A stretch of 64,000 bases of DNA, from positions 1 to 64,000 of the forward strand of contig JAYKXP010000134.1 of the NCBI GenBank assembly GCA_037176845.1, in the 5' to 3' direction. Every line of letters begins with the position of its first letter. Positions within the stretch are counted from its first letter, which is position 1. The stretch comes from Paramarasmius palmivorus (Eukaryota; Basidiomycota; Agaricomycetes; Agaricales; Marasmiaceae). The position numbers and the translations under genes were made by a program. The notes below the pieces were generated by a model, which worked only from the letters and a program-made list of their open reading frames with translations, was not told where the DNA came from and made no database searches. Shown here piece by piece: positions 1 to 9,384 of this stretch.

Positions 1-10
1 TCCATCTCAG

Positions 11-3000
11 CTACAATAGAGAACCCCCTTTCGTTCGTCGTATGACTATTAAAGGTCCTAGGTAGCGAGGATACATTTTACGATCAAGACTCGATTCGAT
101 AGTGGTATTTCTGACTTGTACCAACGTTCCAGGAGCAAAGTTATAGTCTCTGATCTGGAAACGATGATCTTTCTCGAATTTCTTTAGAGCTTTCATCTTG
201 TTTTCGTCTATCCTGGCCATCATATGTTCTACATGCACCCTATGCTTAGCTAGAGCCTGCGCGCGGTAGCCCAAAAGTTCCTCGTGAGTAAGAACTCTTC
301 CCGGCATCCTTACTAGCCAAGTCGATTCAACTATGTCGAGCGGTAACACAGGTTCTGCACCCGTTACGAGGAAGTAAGGTGAACACCCTAAGCCCTTGCG
401 TACTGTTACTCGGTCTGCCCATAGGACTGGTTTCAGGAATTGATACCACTGTTTCAGGTCATCGCTGCAAGCTTTTGCTAACGCCTCGCGAATGTCAAAG
501 TGCGCTCTTTCGATTTTACCGTTTGCCTTAGAGTTATATGGAGAGATTCGAATCCCTCGTATCCCATATTTCTTCTCTAACCACTCGAGGACAGCCGTCA
601 TCTGCGGTGCATTGTCTGTCACCACTTCCTCGGGACATCCCCATCGGCATATGATCTCATCAAAGAACCACTCTGCAATCTGTCTAGCTGACTCGGTTTT
701 CAAGGCTCTCGCCTCGGACCAATTTGTCAGCGCGCAACGTCCATGTACAACGTTTTTGCAGCCATTGCTAGCGGGTGACATCTTAAAGACGTCTACATGT
801 ATTTTCTGGAATAGAGAAGGAGTGTAGGTCACGCTCGGAGGTATCTGAACCTTCTCGCGCTGTCTGTTCTGACATATCTCGCAGGACTTGACGAACCATT
901 CAACATCCGACTCAATATCCGGCCACCAAAATCTTTTCTCTATTAATTCTTTCGTAGCGAACATCCCTTTATGCCCTAGGCAATCATGAGATGATTCCAG
1001 CATCCATAGCCGTTTCTTCTTTTCGACTACTAGCCTATGCTGACTAGGATCTTCAAAATTCCTTCTATATAACCGTCCTTCGTTATCCACAAAGAACCTA
1101 GATGCCTCTTTGTTAATCTTGGACTTTTCCGTTTCGGTCAGGTTCCTGATCGACGCGGAGTTAGGCCTCGATAGCCAATCTCTGATTAACGGCAGCCGAT
1201 CATCTTGCGCGCGAGCGCGCTCTGATCGGTGTTCCTCGTCATATGGATTTTCTTTCTGTCGTTCCCCTGTCCATTCAGGTGGAAGCATGATATTCTGTAG
1301 GAAAGAGTCTAACACAACACCCGAGCGATATCTAATTCGTTCCGCGGTGTGTGTATAAAACACGTTTTCTTCCCGAGCGACTTGGAGTTCTTCCTCAAAG
1401 TCGTCCTCGGACGTAGCTAGGACTTTATTAAAGTAACCACCTCTAGTATCAATATCGCCTTTGAACGATTCAAATTCTAATGGTTCCTCGGACTCACCCT
1501 CGCCCATGCGGAAGGTAATCGGTTCCCCATCGTCTTGAATGCCATAGTCGACATCATTCATATTAGGTGGCCGAGGGGTCGATATGCCTCCAGGTGGTGG
1601 CCTCGATAACCCATCGGGTCCATGAACTACACCCTTAACGTGTACTAGTTCAAAGTGATATTTTCTAATTTCCTCAATCCATCTATTAATCGTAGCATTA
1701 GGTCCTGCACCAGGGTTGTCTAGCATACCCTTAATATAGCTAGCGTCGGTCTCTATGGTTAAATTTCTACACCCTATGGTCTGATATTTAGTGACCATCA
1801 ACGCTAGCATGAGCCCATATAGCTCTCGTTTTGGTTGCGAGAATCTAGCCTCGCGCTCGTTCAGTGTTACTGACCCGAACCAATTAAAGAACTTTTTCCT
1901 AGGATCATTGCGATCGCGCTGATATAGGTAGAAACCAACAGCTTGCCACGACGTATCTACAGCCAATGTGAGTCCATATGGATTGTCATATTCAATCGGT
2001 CTCAAGGCTGGTGCATTTCTAAGGCCTTCTTTCACTTTCTCAACCGCTTCTTGTTCCTCGGGACCCATCTTGTATTCAGCTTGGGGTCCTCGGATCTTAT
2101 TGAGTGGCCGAGTAATTCTAGCATAGTCCCTAATGAACATACGCATTTGTCCAGCCGTTCCGAGGAACGAGTTGACGTCTTTCTTATCACGGAAATTTGC
2201 TGGGTCCCACGATAGGACCACTTCTGCTAACTTCTCGTTTGGCTTTTCTCCTTTCCAGGACACCCAGTGTCCAACAACTAAACCATCCTCTACACAAAGG
2301 TACGCTTTAGGTCCGGAGAACGTTACTCCACAATACTTCATTCGTTGACAGACCCTATTAACATTCTGGAAATGTTCCCATACAAATCTTCGAATACCCT
2401 TGTTCTCAGGTATAGTTTCATAGTGAGGTTCCTCGGACGTTTCATATCGCGTCTTTGGCCCTCCTACTACTACATCGTCGATATATGGTTTACATATCTC
2501 AGGAATCTCATCCTGGAGAATATAGGTCACGTCATCGTGAAATATAGGGACTGAATTAGTCCAACCCATAGGTAGTTTTACCAATCTATGCGGTCCAAAT
2601 GGCGTTTGGAACGTAGTCAAGTCTCTCGAGTCCTCGTCAATCAATCTTTCATCGTAACCGACCCATATGTCTAATAGAGCTAGACACGAGCGACCTGAAA
2701 ACGCGCTCGCAACTTCTGCAGTTGCTGGTGGTACTCCCGAGTACTGAATCGTGACTTTGTTAAGAGGCTCTAGACTATGTACTAGTCGCAAACTCTTTCC
2801 ATCTTTCTTAAGGACACAGAACCATTTAGATCGGTACGAGGAACTTGATGGTTCATATATTCCAGCTTTAATTTTCTCTTTAATGATTCTGCACACCTCA
2901 TTGTAGATGCCAGGCGGTATAGGAATGTTCTTTTCCACCCAAGGCGTATGAGGGATAACGGGAAATTTCACAGGAGGAAAGAACTCTTCTTTGAAGGTTC

Positions 3001-4045
3001 CACCTTCCGAGGTGTCCCACGCAAATGCTTCTTCTTGCAGACTCATCATATGATGCATTAATTTTCTTTCCTCGGGCCATAGGAACCCCTCTGGATGATG
3101 AGCATCTATGATAGCTTTCCTCTCTTCGTTGTATCTAGCGCTCGGAACGAATTCAGGGGGATTTGTCGAGAGTGCCGGCATATCCGCTAGCGGATCACCA
3201 TATATGTGGCGTTCGACCCTAAATTCCGAGGGCAAAGTAGCTTTGACCGGCTTCACCTTCAACGCAACTGGTTTGTACTTCCCATATACTGACACAACGT
3301 CCTGCATATAAGTTTCCTTTCCAACTCCATTTTCGGCTTGCGCGCGAGTCGCTGCCTCTTCTACAAGGAAGTGCTCATAGTGCATGACAAACCACTCGAG
3401 TCCTCGTTCTTTCGCCCCTCGGAGCAGTATAGGCCAAACATCTTGTCCATATAACCGTTTCCAATAAGCTAGGAACCCAGGATTCATGCTATCTGCCATC
3501 CAGATTCGCCATTCAATGTCATCGTACTCGTCAGACAGCTCATCGCTATCGTCACTCAGATCCCAGGGCACCTCTAGTCCCTTGATACCTGTTCTAATCG
3601 CTCGTAGATATTTTTCTTTGAACTTCTTAGGTCCGAGCGATTTTAAATCTCGCAATAGGACTTGTGACGCTGACTTTCCCAACAGGTGTTCCCATATGGA
3701 AATGAAATCTTTATTCTTTATCAACGAGAGCAGGTTTCTGAAACCTAGTCTCCTCTGTTCTAATCGTTGATGTTCTTTTGCTAGGAGAGAGGTGTCCTCG
3801 TCGCTAGTGGTGAGATATACATCACTCGGATCCACAGTAGGGACCTCTACCAACTCAAGACCTTCTCTCCACAAGCTATAGGTTGCCATATTGTCTTTGT
3901 CAACGCTCTTGTGTTCATATGACTCTAAGACATCCCTAGCTCGCTCATCTAAACTATTTTTATCCAGAGCCAACGCATATGCTTCTGCTAGCTCATCGTT
4001 TTCGAAATTTTCTCTATCAGGGAGTTTATATCCCTCCACTCGCAC
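11..4045 (-). CDS. pol: gypsy Pol: reverse transcriptase, RNase H, integrase
   Basis: Makes element cDNA and inserts it. The listed start is a GTG. The frame stays open further upstream to the slip site at 4120-4126, so Pol is probably made as an extension of the protease frame rather than from its own ATG. Reading down: an acidic N-terminal region; an RT with catalytic YIDD at residues 521-524; RNase H with an LAVDTS stretch and a TIETDAS stretch; a zinc-binding HHCC domain; and an integrase core with D1085, D1144 and E1179 (34 residues between the last two). The frame stops at GGSLL, in the chromodomain-side tail. A reading one base over continues as IVAEM to the window edge, so a 1-nt indel probably truncates the ORF and the natural protein runs on to the left. 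Confidence 0.93.
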   Translation of the reverse strand: MRVEGYKLPDRENFENDELAEAYALALDKNSLDERARDVLESYEHKSVDKDNMATYSLWREGLELVEVPTVDPSDVYLTTSDEDTSLLAKEHQRLEQRRLGFRNLLSLIKNKDFISIWEHLLGKSASQVLLRDLKSLGPKKFKEKYLRAIRTGIKGLEVPWDLSDDSDELSDEYDDIEWRIWMADSMNPGFLAYWKRLYGQDVWPILLRGAKERGLEWFVMHYEHFLVEEAATRAQAENGVGKETYMQDVVSVYGKYKPVALKVKPVKATLPSEFRVERHIYGDPLADMPALSTNPPEFVPSARYNEERKAIIDAHHPEGFLWPEERKLMHHMMSLQEEAFAWDTSEGGTFKEEFFPPVKFPVIPHTPWVEKNIPIPPGIYNEVCRIIKEKIKAGIYEPSSSSYRSKWFCVLKKDGKSLRLVHSLEPLNKVTIQYSGVPPATAEVASAFSGRSCLALLDIWVGYDERLIDEDSRDLTTFQTPFGPHRLVKLPMGWTNSVPIFHDDVTYILQDEIPEICKPYIDDVVVGGPKTRYETSEEPHYETIPENKGIRRFVWEHFQNVNRVCQRMKYCGVTFSGPKAYLCVEDGLVVGHWVSWKGEKPNEKLAEVVLSWDPANFRDKKDVNSFLGTAGQMRMFIRDYARITRPLNKIRGPQAEYKMGPEEQEAVEKVKEGLRNAPALRPIEYDNPYGLTLAVDTSWQAVGFYLYQRDRNDPRKKFFNWFGSVTLNEREARFSQPKRELYGLMLALMVTKYQTIGCRNLTIETDASYIKGMLDNPGAGPNATINRWIEEIRKYHFELVHVKGVVHGPDGLSRPPPGGISTPRPPNMNDVDYGIQDDGEPITFRMGEGESEEPLEFESFKGDIDTRGGYFNKVLATSEDDFEEELQVAREENVFYTHTAERIRYRSGVVLDSFLQNIMLPPEWTGERQKENPYDEEHRSERARAQDDRLPLIRDWLSRPNSASIRNLTETEKSKINKEASRFFVDNEGRLYRRNFEDPSQHRLVVEKKKRLWMLESSHDCLGHKGMFATKELIEKRFWWPDIESDVEWFVKSCEICQNRQREKVQIPPSVTYTPSLFQKIHVDVFKMSPASNGCKNVVHGRCALTNWSEARALKTESARQIAEWFFDEIICRWGCPEEVVTDNAPQMTAVLEWLEKKYGIRGIRISPYNSKANGKIERAHFDIREALAKACSDDLKQWYQFLKPVLWADRVTVRKGLGCSPYFLVTGAEPVLPLDIVESTWLVRMPGRVLTHEELLGYRAQALAKHRVHVEHMMARIDENKMKALKKFEKDHRFQIRDYNFAPGTLVQVRNTTIESSLDRKMYPRYLGPLIVIRRTKGGSLL

Positions 4046-4098
4046 TTCTCCATGCTCATCGTACCCTATTTTCAGTACAACCTCTCCATGCTCGCCGA

Positions 4099-4806
4099 TT
4101 ATATCCTCGAGGGAGTCTGAAAATTTGCCGCAGCTTCTTCCTTCTTTGGTTCTTCTTCCTGACGCTTTTCCGCCCCTGCATTCCCATTCATCGGTACTAG
4201 GGTTGGTTCTTTTCTAGCGCGGATCTTCTTTCCCATGCCCCTAGGATAGGTACCTATAGTACACTTTCTCCCAGAATTTGGACAAGTAACGGTGATATAC
4301 TGTTCACCATCGGGGAAGTTCTCGATCACAGAAGAAGTTAACACATCAAAGGGTCGTCCTAGGAGGACTTGGAACGGAGGATCATCAACTATATGAACTT
4401 GCAAGAACACAGTAATGTCTCCAAACTCGAACGGTACATTCCGAGCGATGCCTTTAGTCGATTTCAGCTGTCCATTAGCACTCTGCATATGCAAGGTAAC
4501 CGTAGGATCCCAGCTTACTCCCAAACCAACTGCAACTAGCGTTGACATAACTACAATCTGCGAGCCACAGTCCTTGACGTTTTCTACTTCCTCGTTCGAC
4601 CCATTGATCTTAGGGAATACCACTCGGAGGTTGTCAGAATTACTAGCCACTATGATAACGTCTTTTCGCTCGCCCTCGGGCACATCTTGTTGATATGTCT
4701 CAACTGGATCCCTCTGTACGACCGCACCTTCAGGTAATTTTCCCCTAGGCTCAGTCAATACTTCGAACACCTCCTCGAGCGCAATATCCTCGACATCTAT
4801 GACCAA
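4099..4806 (-). CDS. gypsy aspartic protease region
   Basis: Retropepsin-like domain that would cut the polyprotein. The catalytic loop reads VKDCGSQIVVMS (D-C-G-S in place of the usual D-[ST]-G), followed by the second conserved strand around LLGRPFDVLT. The listed first codon is TTG; the frame is open upstream to about 4857 with no ATG, so it was presumably read as part of a longer protein. A charged, lysine/glutamate-rich tail leads to the slip site and pol. It lies one frame away from the 4836-5273 ORF, from which it is separated by a single frameshift near 4850. Confidence 0.8.
   Translation of the reverse strand: MVIDVEDIALEEVFEVLTEPRGKLPEGAVVQRDPVETYQQDVPEGERKDVIIVASNSDNLRVVFPKINGSNEEVENVKDCGSQIVVMSTLVAVGLGVSWDPTVTLHMQSANGQLKSTKGIARNVPFEFGDITVFLQVHIVDDPPFQVLLGRPFDVLTSSVIENFPDGEQYITVTCPNSGRKCTIGTYPRGMGKKIRARKEPTLVPMNGNAGAEKRQEEEPKKEEAAANFQTPSRI
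4120..4126 (-). other. candidate -1 ribosomal frameshift heptamer (A AAT TTT)
   Basis: In the protease frame the codons read GCA AAT TTT, giving an X XXY YYZ heptamer AAATTTT on the minus strand, 21 nt before the protease stop. Slipping back one base puts the ribosome in the pol frame, which is open across the junction. Programmed -1 shifts at such heptamers are established for many retroelements. No downstream pseudoknot was checked. Neighbouring frame breaks in this copy lack slippery sites, so a chance match is possible. Confidence 0.5.
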
Positions 4807-4835
4807 GGAATGCTCCGAGAGAACAGGTTTATATT

Positions 4836-5273
4836 CTAGAGGTTCGAGGAACGTCTATATGACGATAACTCGCTAAAGAACGTTTTGGCAGGCTTTCCTG
4901 ACACCTGGCGATTACGCAGTTTTCTCATCAATATTTTTCTGACGCTAGGAGAAATAGCAGCAACTTCTTCAATAGACAAAGAGACCTCCGAGCGACATAG
5001 ATCCGTAGCTACGTCCTCGTCTGTGCCTTTAAAGCGTACTTGCTTATTCCCTAGCGCGCTCGGTGATGTCCTTGATTGCGGATCATCGGCAACAATAGGC
5101 ACTCCTCGGCTGACTGCTTTATGCTTGAGCAAGTCCTCTTTCGCCATATCGGGAGTGATATTTTTAGTAGGCACCATATCGCTACGGGCCTTAATATGCT
5201 CACTAGGAACAGGTGGTCTAACGATAGGAAGCACCTCATCGAATGGTCGTTTCTCCGAGGACGATTTTGACAT
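4836..5273 (-). pseudogene. gypsy linker region between gag and protease (frameshifted)
   Basis: A 145-codon frame with an acidic start (the frame is open upstream to about 5360 through an aspartate/serine-rich stretch) and an AKTFF segment just before the break. This Ser/Asp/Lys-rich linker type lies before the protease in many basidiomycete gypsy elements; no domain is claimed. It ends at a stop after the frame slips near 4850, where the protease frame takes over. At least one more break separates it from the 5562-5765 frame. Read as a broken part of one ancestral gag-protease polyprotein. Confidence 0.6.
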
Positions 5274-5561
5274 CCTAGGATCTACATCCTCATCGTCCGA
5301 GAACTCATCGTCAGACTCCTTATCGCCTAGATCTTTTAATTCGACCCGAGGGTCTTGTTTTCTTTACTAGTGGGTATATTGGAAGGAAGAGAAACAGAAG
5401 AAGATGACGAGGAATCAGAAACAGGAACAGACTTGGGTATATTTCTCCGCGGAGGCGTTGGTATCTCTACCACCACCGATCGCAGTTTTCTAGATCTAGA
5501 TTTATCCTCAGGGCCGGTACAGGTTGTGGCACTCTAGACGTTGGCCCCATCCTTGGAGCTT

Positions 5562-5765
5562 CTAGTTTTTTGACCCTTGCGGGTTGCCTCTTCCCGAGCG
5601 ACGTTGTTGACGATCTAGCAAGAGTGTAAGAAGGTGTTCCTCCTTCTCCTCTTGTTCCCCGATGTCTTCGTCCTCCATAGCTAATTCTTGGAACCTTTGT
5701 CCCATATCATCTTCTTCTAGCGCAAACATATAGCTGTCTGGGTGATAGCTATCACTACCAGCCAT
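5562..5765 (-). pseudogene. gag C-terminal continuation, -1 frame
   Basis: A 67-codon frame starting MAGSDSYHPD that overlaps the last 49 nt of gag in the -1 frame. Its acidic, glutamate-rich composition continues the character of gag better than the short basic tail gag gains in its own frame, so a small indel near 5765 probably split one protein. No canonical slippery heptamer occurs in the overlap. The frame ends at NPQGSKN; beyond it (5280-5560) coding-like serine-rich stretches appear in alternating frames. Confidence 0.5.
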
Positions 5766-7186
5766 CCTCGTTGCTTGGCTAACTCTTCAATCAAGTCCTT
5801 TCTAGTTTTATTCGAACCAGGCGGTATGAATGGCATTTTCAAACCATCTCGCAGGATGCCTCGGCCATCGGGACCATCGACTATCCACCCTAGTTCTCGC
5901 ATCTTATGGTAGACCTTACAACTCCTCGTGAAATGATCGCTTTGACCACACATGAAACAGTTGTTGTGGGGTGGCTGCACTCCTCGTGCCGCATTTCCTA
6001 TCATAGGAGTCCCAGGTCGTCCCGCGGAAGGATTATAGAGCTGCTGACTTGAACTAGGACCTCTGCTCTGTGCAAAAGTCGGCGCTCGCATCACTCCGGG
6101 TGGCATCTGCCCATTCACAACCATAGACATCCAAGCTTCTTGCTTTTTCTGTGTCTCAGCAATCGAGTTCGTCATAGAACGAACGAGATCCTTCAAATCG
6201 CGAATCTCAGTCTCATGCTTATCCACAGATACAGACATCTTGTGAGAAATTTCATCGACTTCAGGTTCCTGTTTTATAGTAACAGTCTTGACGTGCTTAG
6301 ATGACACGCGCGGTTCTAAATCGTCGTGTCTATCCCTCGTACGTCTAGAGGCATTGATCCTCGTATATATATCTCCTAGCCTGCTCGTAGCAATGTTTAA
6401 AGCAACTTCCATTACTTCATCTAGGGTATATGGGTCCTCTAATCGCCTATCCTGATCGTCTTTCTTCTTTTCTTTTCCTTTCCCTAGGGAAAGCTTGTCG
6501 CTCTGTATGCGTTGTAACATATTAACGATCTCTCGGATAAAGTCCTCTTCAAACGCCTCGAGGTATCTAGCTACTAGGAATGTATTTGAGACTAACGCGG
6601 GCGCTGCTGTGAGCTTACTCGCTTCATAGCGAAACACACGGTTATATGTCCTGAGCACGTCCTCGCTGACTTGCAGCCCTATGCTCTGGTGTCTCTTTAC
6701 TAGACGGTCCAACGTTGTAGTCGATCCTCGTCCTTCCTTAAAGCCAATTTCCTCTTTAACGTCCTCAATGAACTTTTCATATGAGTCTCCGCGCGAGCTA
6801 TCCCAGCCCACACAGGTCTTCCTCAAGTCATATTCCATCTGTCTGATAGCTATGTATATCTTCGCTTCATCTAGGGTAACACCACCTTCGAGGAACATCA
6901 GGTCTAGATCTTCTTCCCACTGCTCAAACTTTTCCGCGCGGCTTCCTTCGAGCAAGCTCGCAGGTCGCTTTACTTTACTCAGTTTGTCAGCTTTAATCTG
7001 ATTTACGCCGTCCTCGGAGAGGTCTCGCCATGATTCTCGCAAAATAGGTGCATCAGCCATCTTTGTACGAGGAATAGCAGGTTTTTCTCTATAGAGTCTT
7101 GTTCTAATGGATTTGTGCGAAAAAGGATTCCGAGGAGTCTTCTTTTTCTGTAACTCGCGAGCGAGTTTTGTGAGAGCTACTCTCAA
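5717..7186 (-). CDS. gag: gypsy Gag (capsid/nucleocapsid)
   Basis: Structural protein that packages element RNA. The listed first codon is TTG; the first in-frame ATG is at 7060 (MADAPILRES). The frame is open without an ATG back to a stop near 7461, and this extra stretch is coding-like (proline/arginine-rich, then acidic), so an upstream start may have been lost or spliced away. The capsid-like part contains WEEDLDLMF and regularly spaced hydrophobic helices. A coiled-coil-like segment precedes the nucleocapsid zinc knuckle CFMCGQSDHFTRSC (C-X2-C-X4-H-X4-C) near 5930-5970. Confidence 0.85.
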   Translation of the reverse strand: MRVALTKLARELQKKKTPRNPFSHKSIRTRLYREKPAIPRTKMADAPILRESWRDLSEDGVNQIKADKLSKVKRPASLLEGSRAEKFEQWEEDLDLMFLEGGVTLDEAKIYIAIRQMEYDLRKTCVGWDSSRGDSYEKFIEDVKEEIGFKEGRGSTTTLDRLVKRHQSIGLQVSEDVLRTYNRVFRYEASKLTAAPALVSNTFLVARYLEAFEEDFIREIVNMLQRIQSDKLSLGKGKEKKKDDQDRRLEDPYTLDEVMEVALNIATSRLGDIYTRINASRRTRDRHDDLEPRVSSKHVKTVTIKQEPEVDEISHKMSVSVDKHETEIRDLKDLVRSMTNSIAETQKKQEAWMSMVVNGQMPPGVMRAPTFAQSRGPSSSQQLYNPSAGRPGTPMIGNAARGVQPPHNNCFMCGQSDHFTRSCKVYHKMRELGWIVDGPDGRGILRDGLKMPFIPPGSNKTRKDLIEELAKQRGWLVVIAITQTAICLR

Positions 7187-7614
7187 GTTTGTGGTAAATT
7201 CTAAGTGTTCTTCTTGCTGCTCGCGGAGCTCCTCGTAGGCTGCTACCGACGCGCGTAGTCTGGTGACTTCAAGAAGTTCGTCTAGTGGTAACGGAGTGTG
7301 AAACTCGTCGTCACTATCCAGATTTCTAGGGGGTGTAGGTACTGCTCCTACTGTTCTAGCTTTGCGGGGTCTAGGTGGAAAATCTAGAATGCGTTCCCCG
7401 GCTTGTTGAGAGTTTCTAGTAGTACGAGGCTTCGATTCTTGTGGAATCTTGTCTTCGTCCTAGAGATAGTCTCTTTTGGGTTGAACTAGGTTTACGGCCT
7501 AATTCAGGAAGTATATGAAAGCGTGGGCTATATAGCCTATGAAGCAAAATGTGTACTAATAAATGTAGAGCTCGCTCGGAGCGCTAGTAAGATTTCTTGT
7601 TATCTAGAACCACC

Positions 7615-7631
7615 CCTCGCGGTGGGCTCCA
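7615..7631 (-). other. primer-binding site of the gypsy element
   Basis: The minus strand reads TGGAGCCCACCGCGAGG two bases after the LTR end (CCTCACA). TGG matches the CCA tail of a tRNA primer, and the spacing is normal for Ty3/gypsy. The donor tRNA was not identified. A leader of about 150 nt without an ORF separates it from the gag open frame. Confidence 0.7.
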
Positions 7632-7958
7632 AATGTGAGGCTTATAAAACGCTTGTGAACGAGCGAAATAATATGCCAAGTTGTGCGAGCGGGGTTCGAC
7701 GTTGTCAAAGGATCCGTACAATCGACACAAGAAATCAACTAGCACACTAGTTGAACGTCTACAAATCACTAGGACACAAGGGAAGTGTACGAGCGATGAA
7801 TGAAACAATGTAATATGATAATATAGTCTCGATATGATCAAGACAACGCGAGCCAACCTATAAACCTATCTATAACTATTCCTATACGTTCCTATGACGC
7901 AAAATAACCTATCGAACCCAACAAGGGTAAAGACCTATTGTTCCTATGAAGGCTATGG

Positions 7959-8023
7959 TTACACTAGTCGAACTAGCACGACAACCAAAGGCACTGATTA
8001 CACTAGTCGAACTAGCACGACAA
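7959..8023. repeat. 26-bp direct repeat in the LTR
   Basis: Identical 26-bp units at 7959-7984 and 7998-8023, each containing CACTAGTCGAACTAGCACGA, 39 bp apart start to start. They fall in the transcribed part of the LTR (R/U5 side). Confidence 0.8.
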
Positions 8024-8041
8024 TCAGGCCACCTATAAGCT

Positions 8042-8122
8042 AGTGGGGCTCCACACTAAGCTTTAACGACACTGGTGGGGCTCCACACCAAGTGAAAAGA
8101 GGGATCTAGTGGGGCTCCACAC
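8042..8122. repeat. three copies of GTGGGGCTCCACAC in the LTR
   Basis: Exact copies at 8042-8055, 8074-8087 and 8109-8122. Each is a small hairpin (GTGG-ggct-CCAC). Spacing is 32 and 35 bp. They lie downstream of the TATA box on the minus strand, so they would be present in element RNA. Confidence 0.8.
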
Positions 8123-8377
8123 TAGTCCAGAAACAATCAATCCTATGCAAGAGACTAGACGCGCTAGCTCTGTCCTATGGGTATCTCAAAGTTCTAATTT
8201 CACGACTCTAGTTCAATATAGAGAAGGGCTTTTCAAGGTTTTATTTTCTAAGTTATTGTTCTAGGCACACGTCGCCTCTATGGTCAACGATAGAAGTCAA
8301 AAACTTTGCTATTGAGCTCTAGGGCTACGTATATAGCGGGGTAATTGCTTGAGAGCTTCCTAGGGGAAACCCTCCTG

Positions 8378-8385
8378 CTTATATA
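8378..8385 (-). promoter_or_regulatory. LTR TATA box
   Basis: The minus strand reads GGGTATATAAGCAGG, a clean TATATAAG box in the middle of the LTR and the best such match there. Element transcription would then start near 8350, making about 8350-9384 the U3 region. Inferred from sequence only. Confidence 0.5.
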
Positions 8386-9384
8386 CCCGCGAGCGTACAT
8401 ATTTTACATATAAGTGAAAGTGGGCACGATAAAGTAATAGTAACTATGCAAGAAATGAGAACGAGGAGAGGATTCTGTCCATATGAAGTAAGTATCTACC
8501 AGAAAAGGAAGGTTTGGATATATATTGGTCGGAATTCGACATTATTTTGCAGGTCTGCGAGTCATATTACTTTTTGGTTGCTAGGAAGTGGCGCGCGGAG
8601 GCGCTGTTCCGCATGGTGCGTTTCGGATATCGGTGCTAGGACATAGTTGTTCCGCTCGGAACTTGCTAGGAGTCCGATCTCGACCGAAACGCTTCGGATT
8701 CGTATCCGAGGAAGGTAGGCTCTCTGCCCTTGTAGTTCTATATTATATTTTCTATGTCCTAGGACAGTCCTGGCACAGAATCCTGTCTGTTTCCTTGTTA
8801 TAGGACTATATGTCCCTCACTAGTGTCTGTACTAGCAGTAGGAATCCCAACTCGAAGCTCGAGGGATATTCCGATCGATATGGAAAGCTGTTAAGCCTCC
8901 ATATGGTCCTCGTATCGATGACCCGGTTACTCGGACATTTCTAATCCTGGTAACTCTGCTCTCGGAGGTGACTCGCACCTCCAGCTTCTACCGTATTTGG
9001 TATATAGCTCTGATTCGTCCCCTAGGGTCCTCCTACGCTGTGGTAGTTGGTCCTCGTTCACTATCCCATCTCATATGTCCCATAGCGCGAATATAGTGTA
9101 GCCATATGACCTACTAGGAAGTCTACCATGTACAGTAGCATGTCCTCGTAAGGTTCCAGCCTGGTAATAGAGTATAGATACGGTCTACAGGTTTCAACGC
9201 GTACCCTAGCGCAATCATATAGGGCTAACGACGACATCAACGTCTATGCGCGCGCAGCTAGTATTCACTACGCAGTGCATACCTATCTTATTCTTCGTCA
9301 TATGCGCACTACTAGGTTCCTAGTAGTGCTACTAAGTCCATATGGTACTTAGTACGATGTACTAGTGCGATTCTGAACACAACA

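Larger units (their letters stand above)
1..9384 (-). mobile_element. Ty3/gypsy LTR retrotransposon, 3' end off the left edge
   Basis: The minus strand carries, in order, an LTR, a primer-binding site, gag with a CCHC knuckle, a linker, an aspartic protease, and reverse transcriptase-RNase H-integrase. Protease-RT-RH-IN is the order of Ty3/gypsy (Metaviridae-type) elements. The LTR reads TGTTGTG...CCTCACA on the minus strand, and a TGG-starting primer site follows after 2 nt. The base after the outer LTR end begins ATTAG, the predicted 5-bp target duplication; its partner and the 3' LTR lie left of position 1. Gag and linker are broken by frameshifts, so this copy is probably not autonomous as assembled, although pol is nearly intact. 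Confidence 0.92.
7634..9384 (-). repeat. 5' long terminal repeat of the gypsy element
   Basis: On the minus strand it runs from TGTTGTGTTCAGAATC to CCTCACA, with TG...CA ends. The outer edge is supported by an abrupt change: left of 9384 the DNA is rich in CTAG- and CATATG-type hexamers, right of it the composition is ordinary. At about 1.75 kb it is long for a fungal gypsy LTR. It contains no coding ORF, a TATA box, a 26-bp direct repeat and three copies of a short palindrome. The matching 3' LTR would lie outside the window, so the boundary is inferred from one copy only. Confidence 0.65.

Noticed and set aside
492..3311. Plus-strand ORFs of 60-111 codons across the pol region
   Set aside because: All are antisense shadows of the gypsy pol frame.
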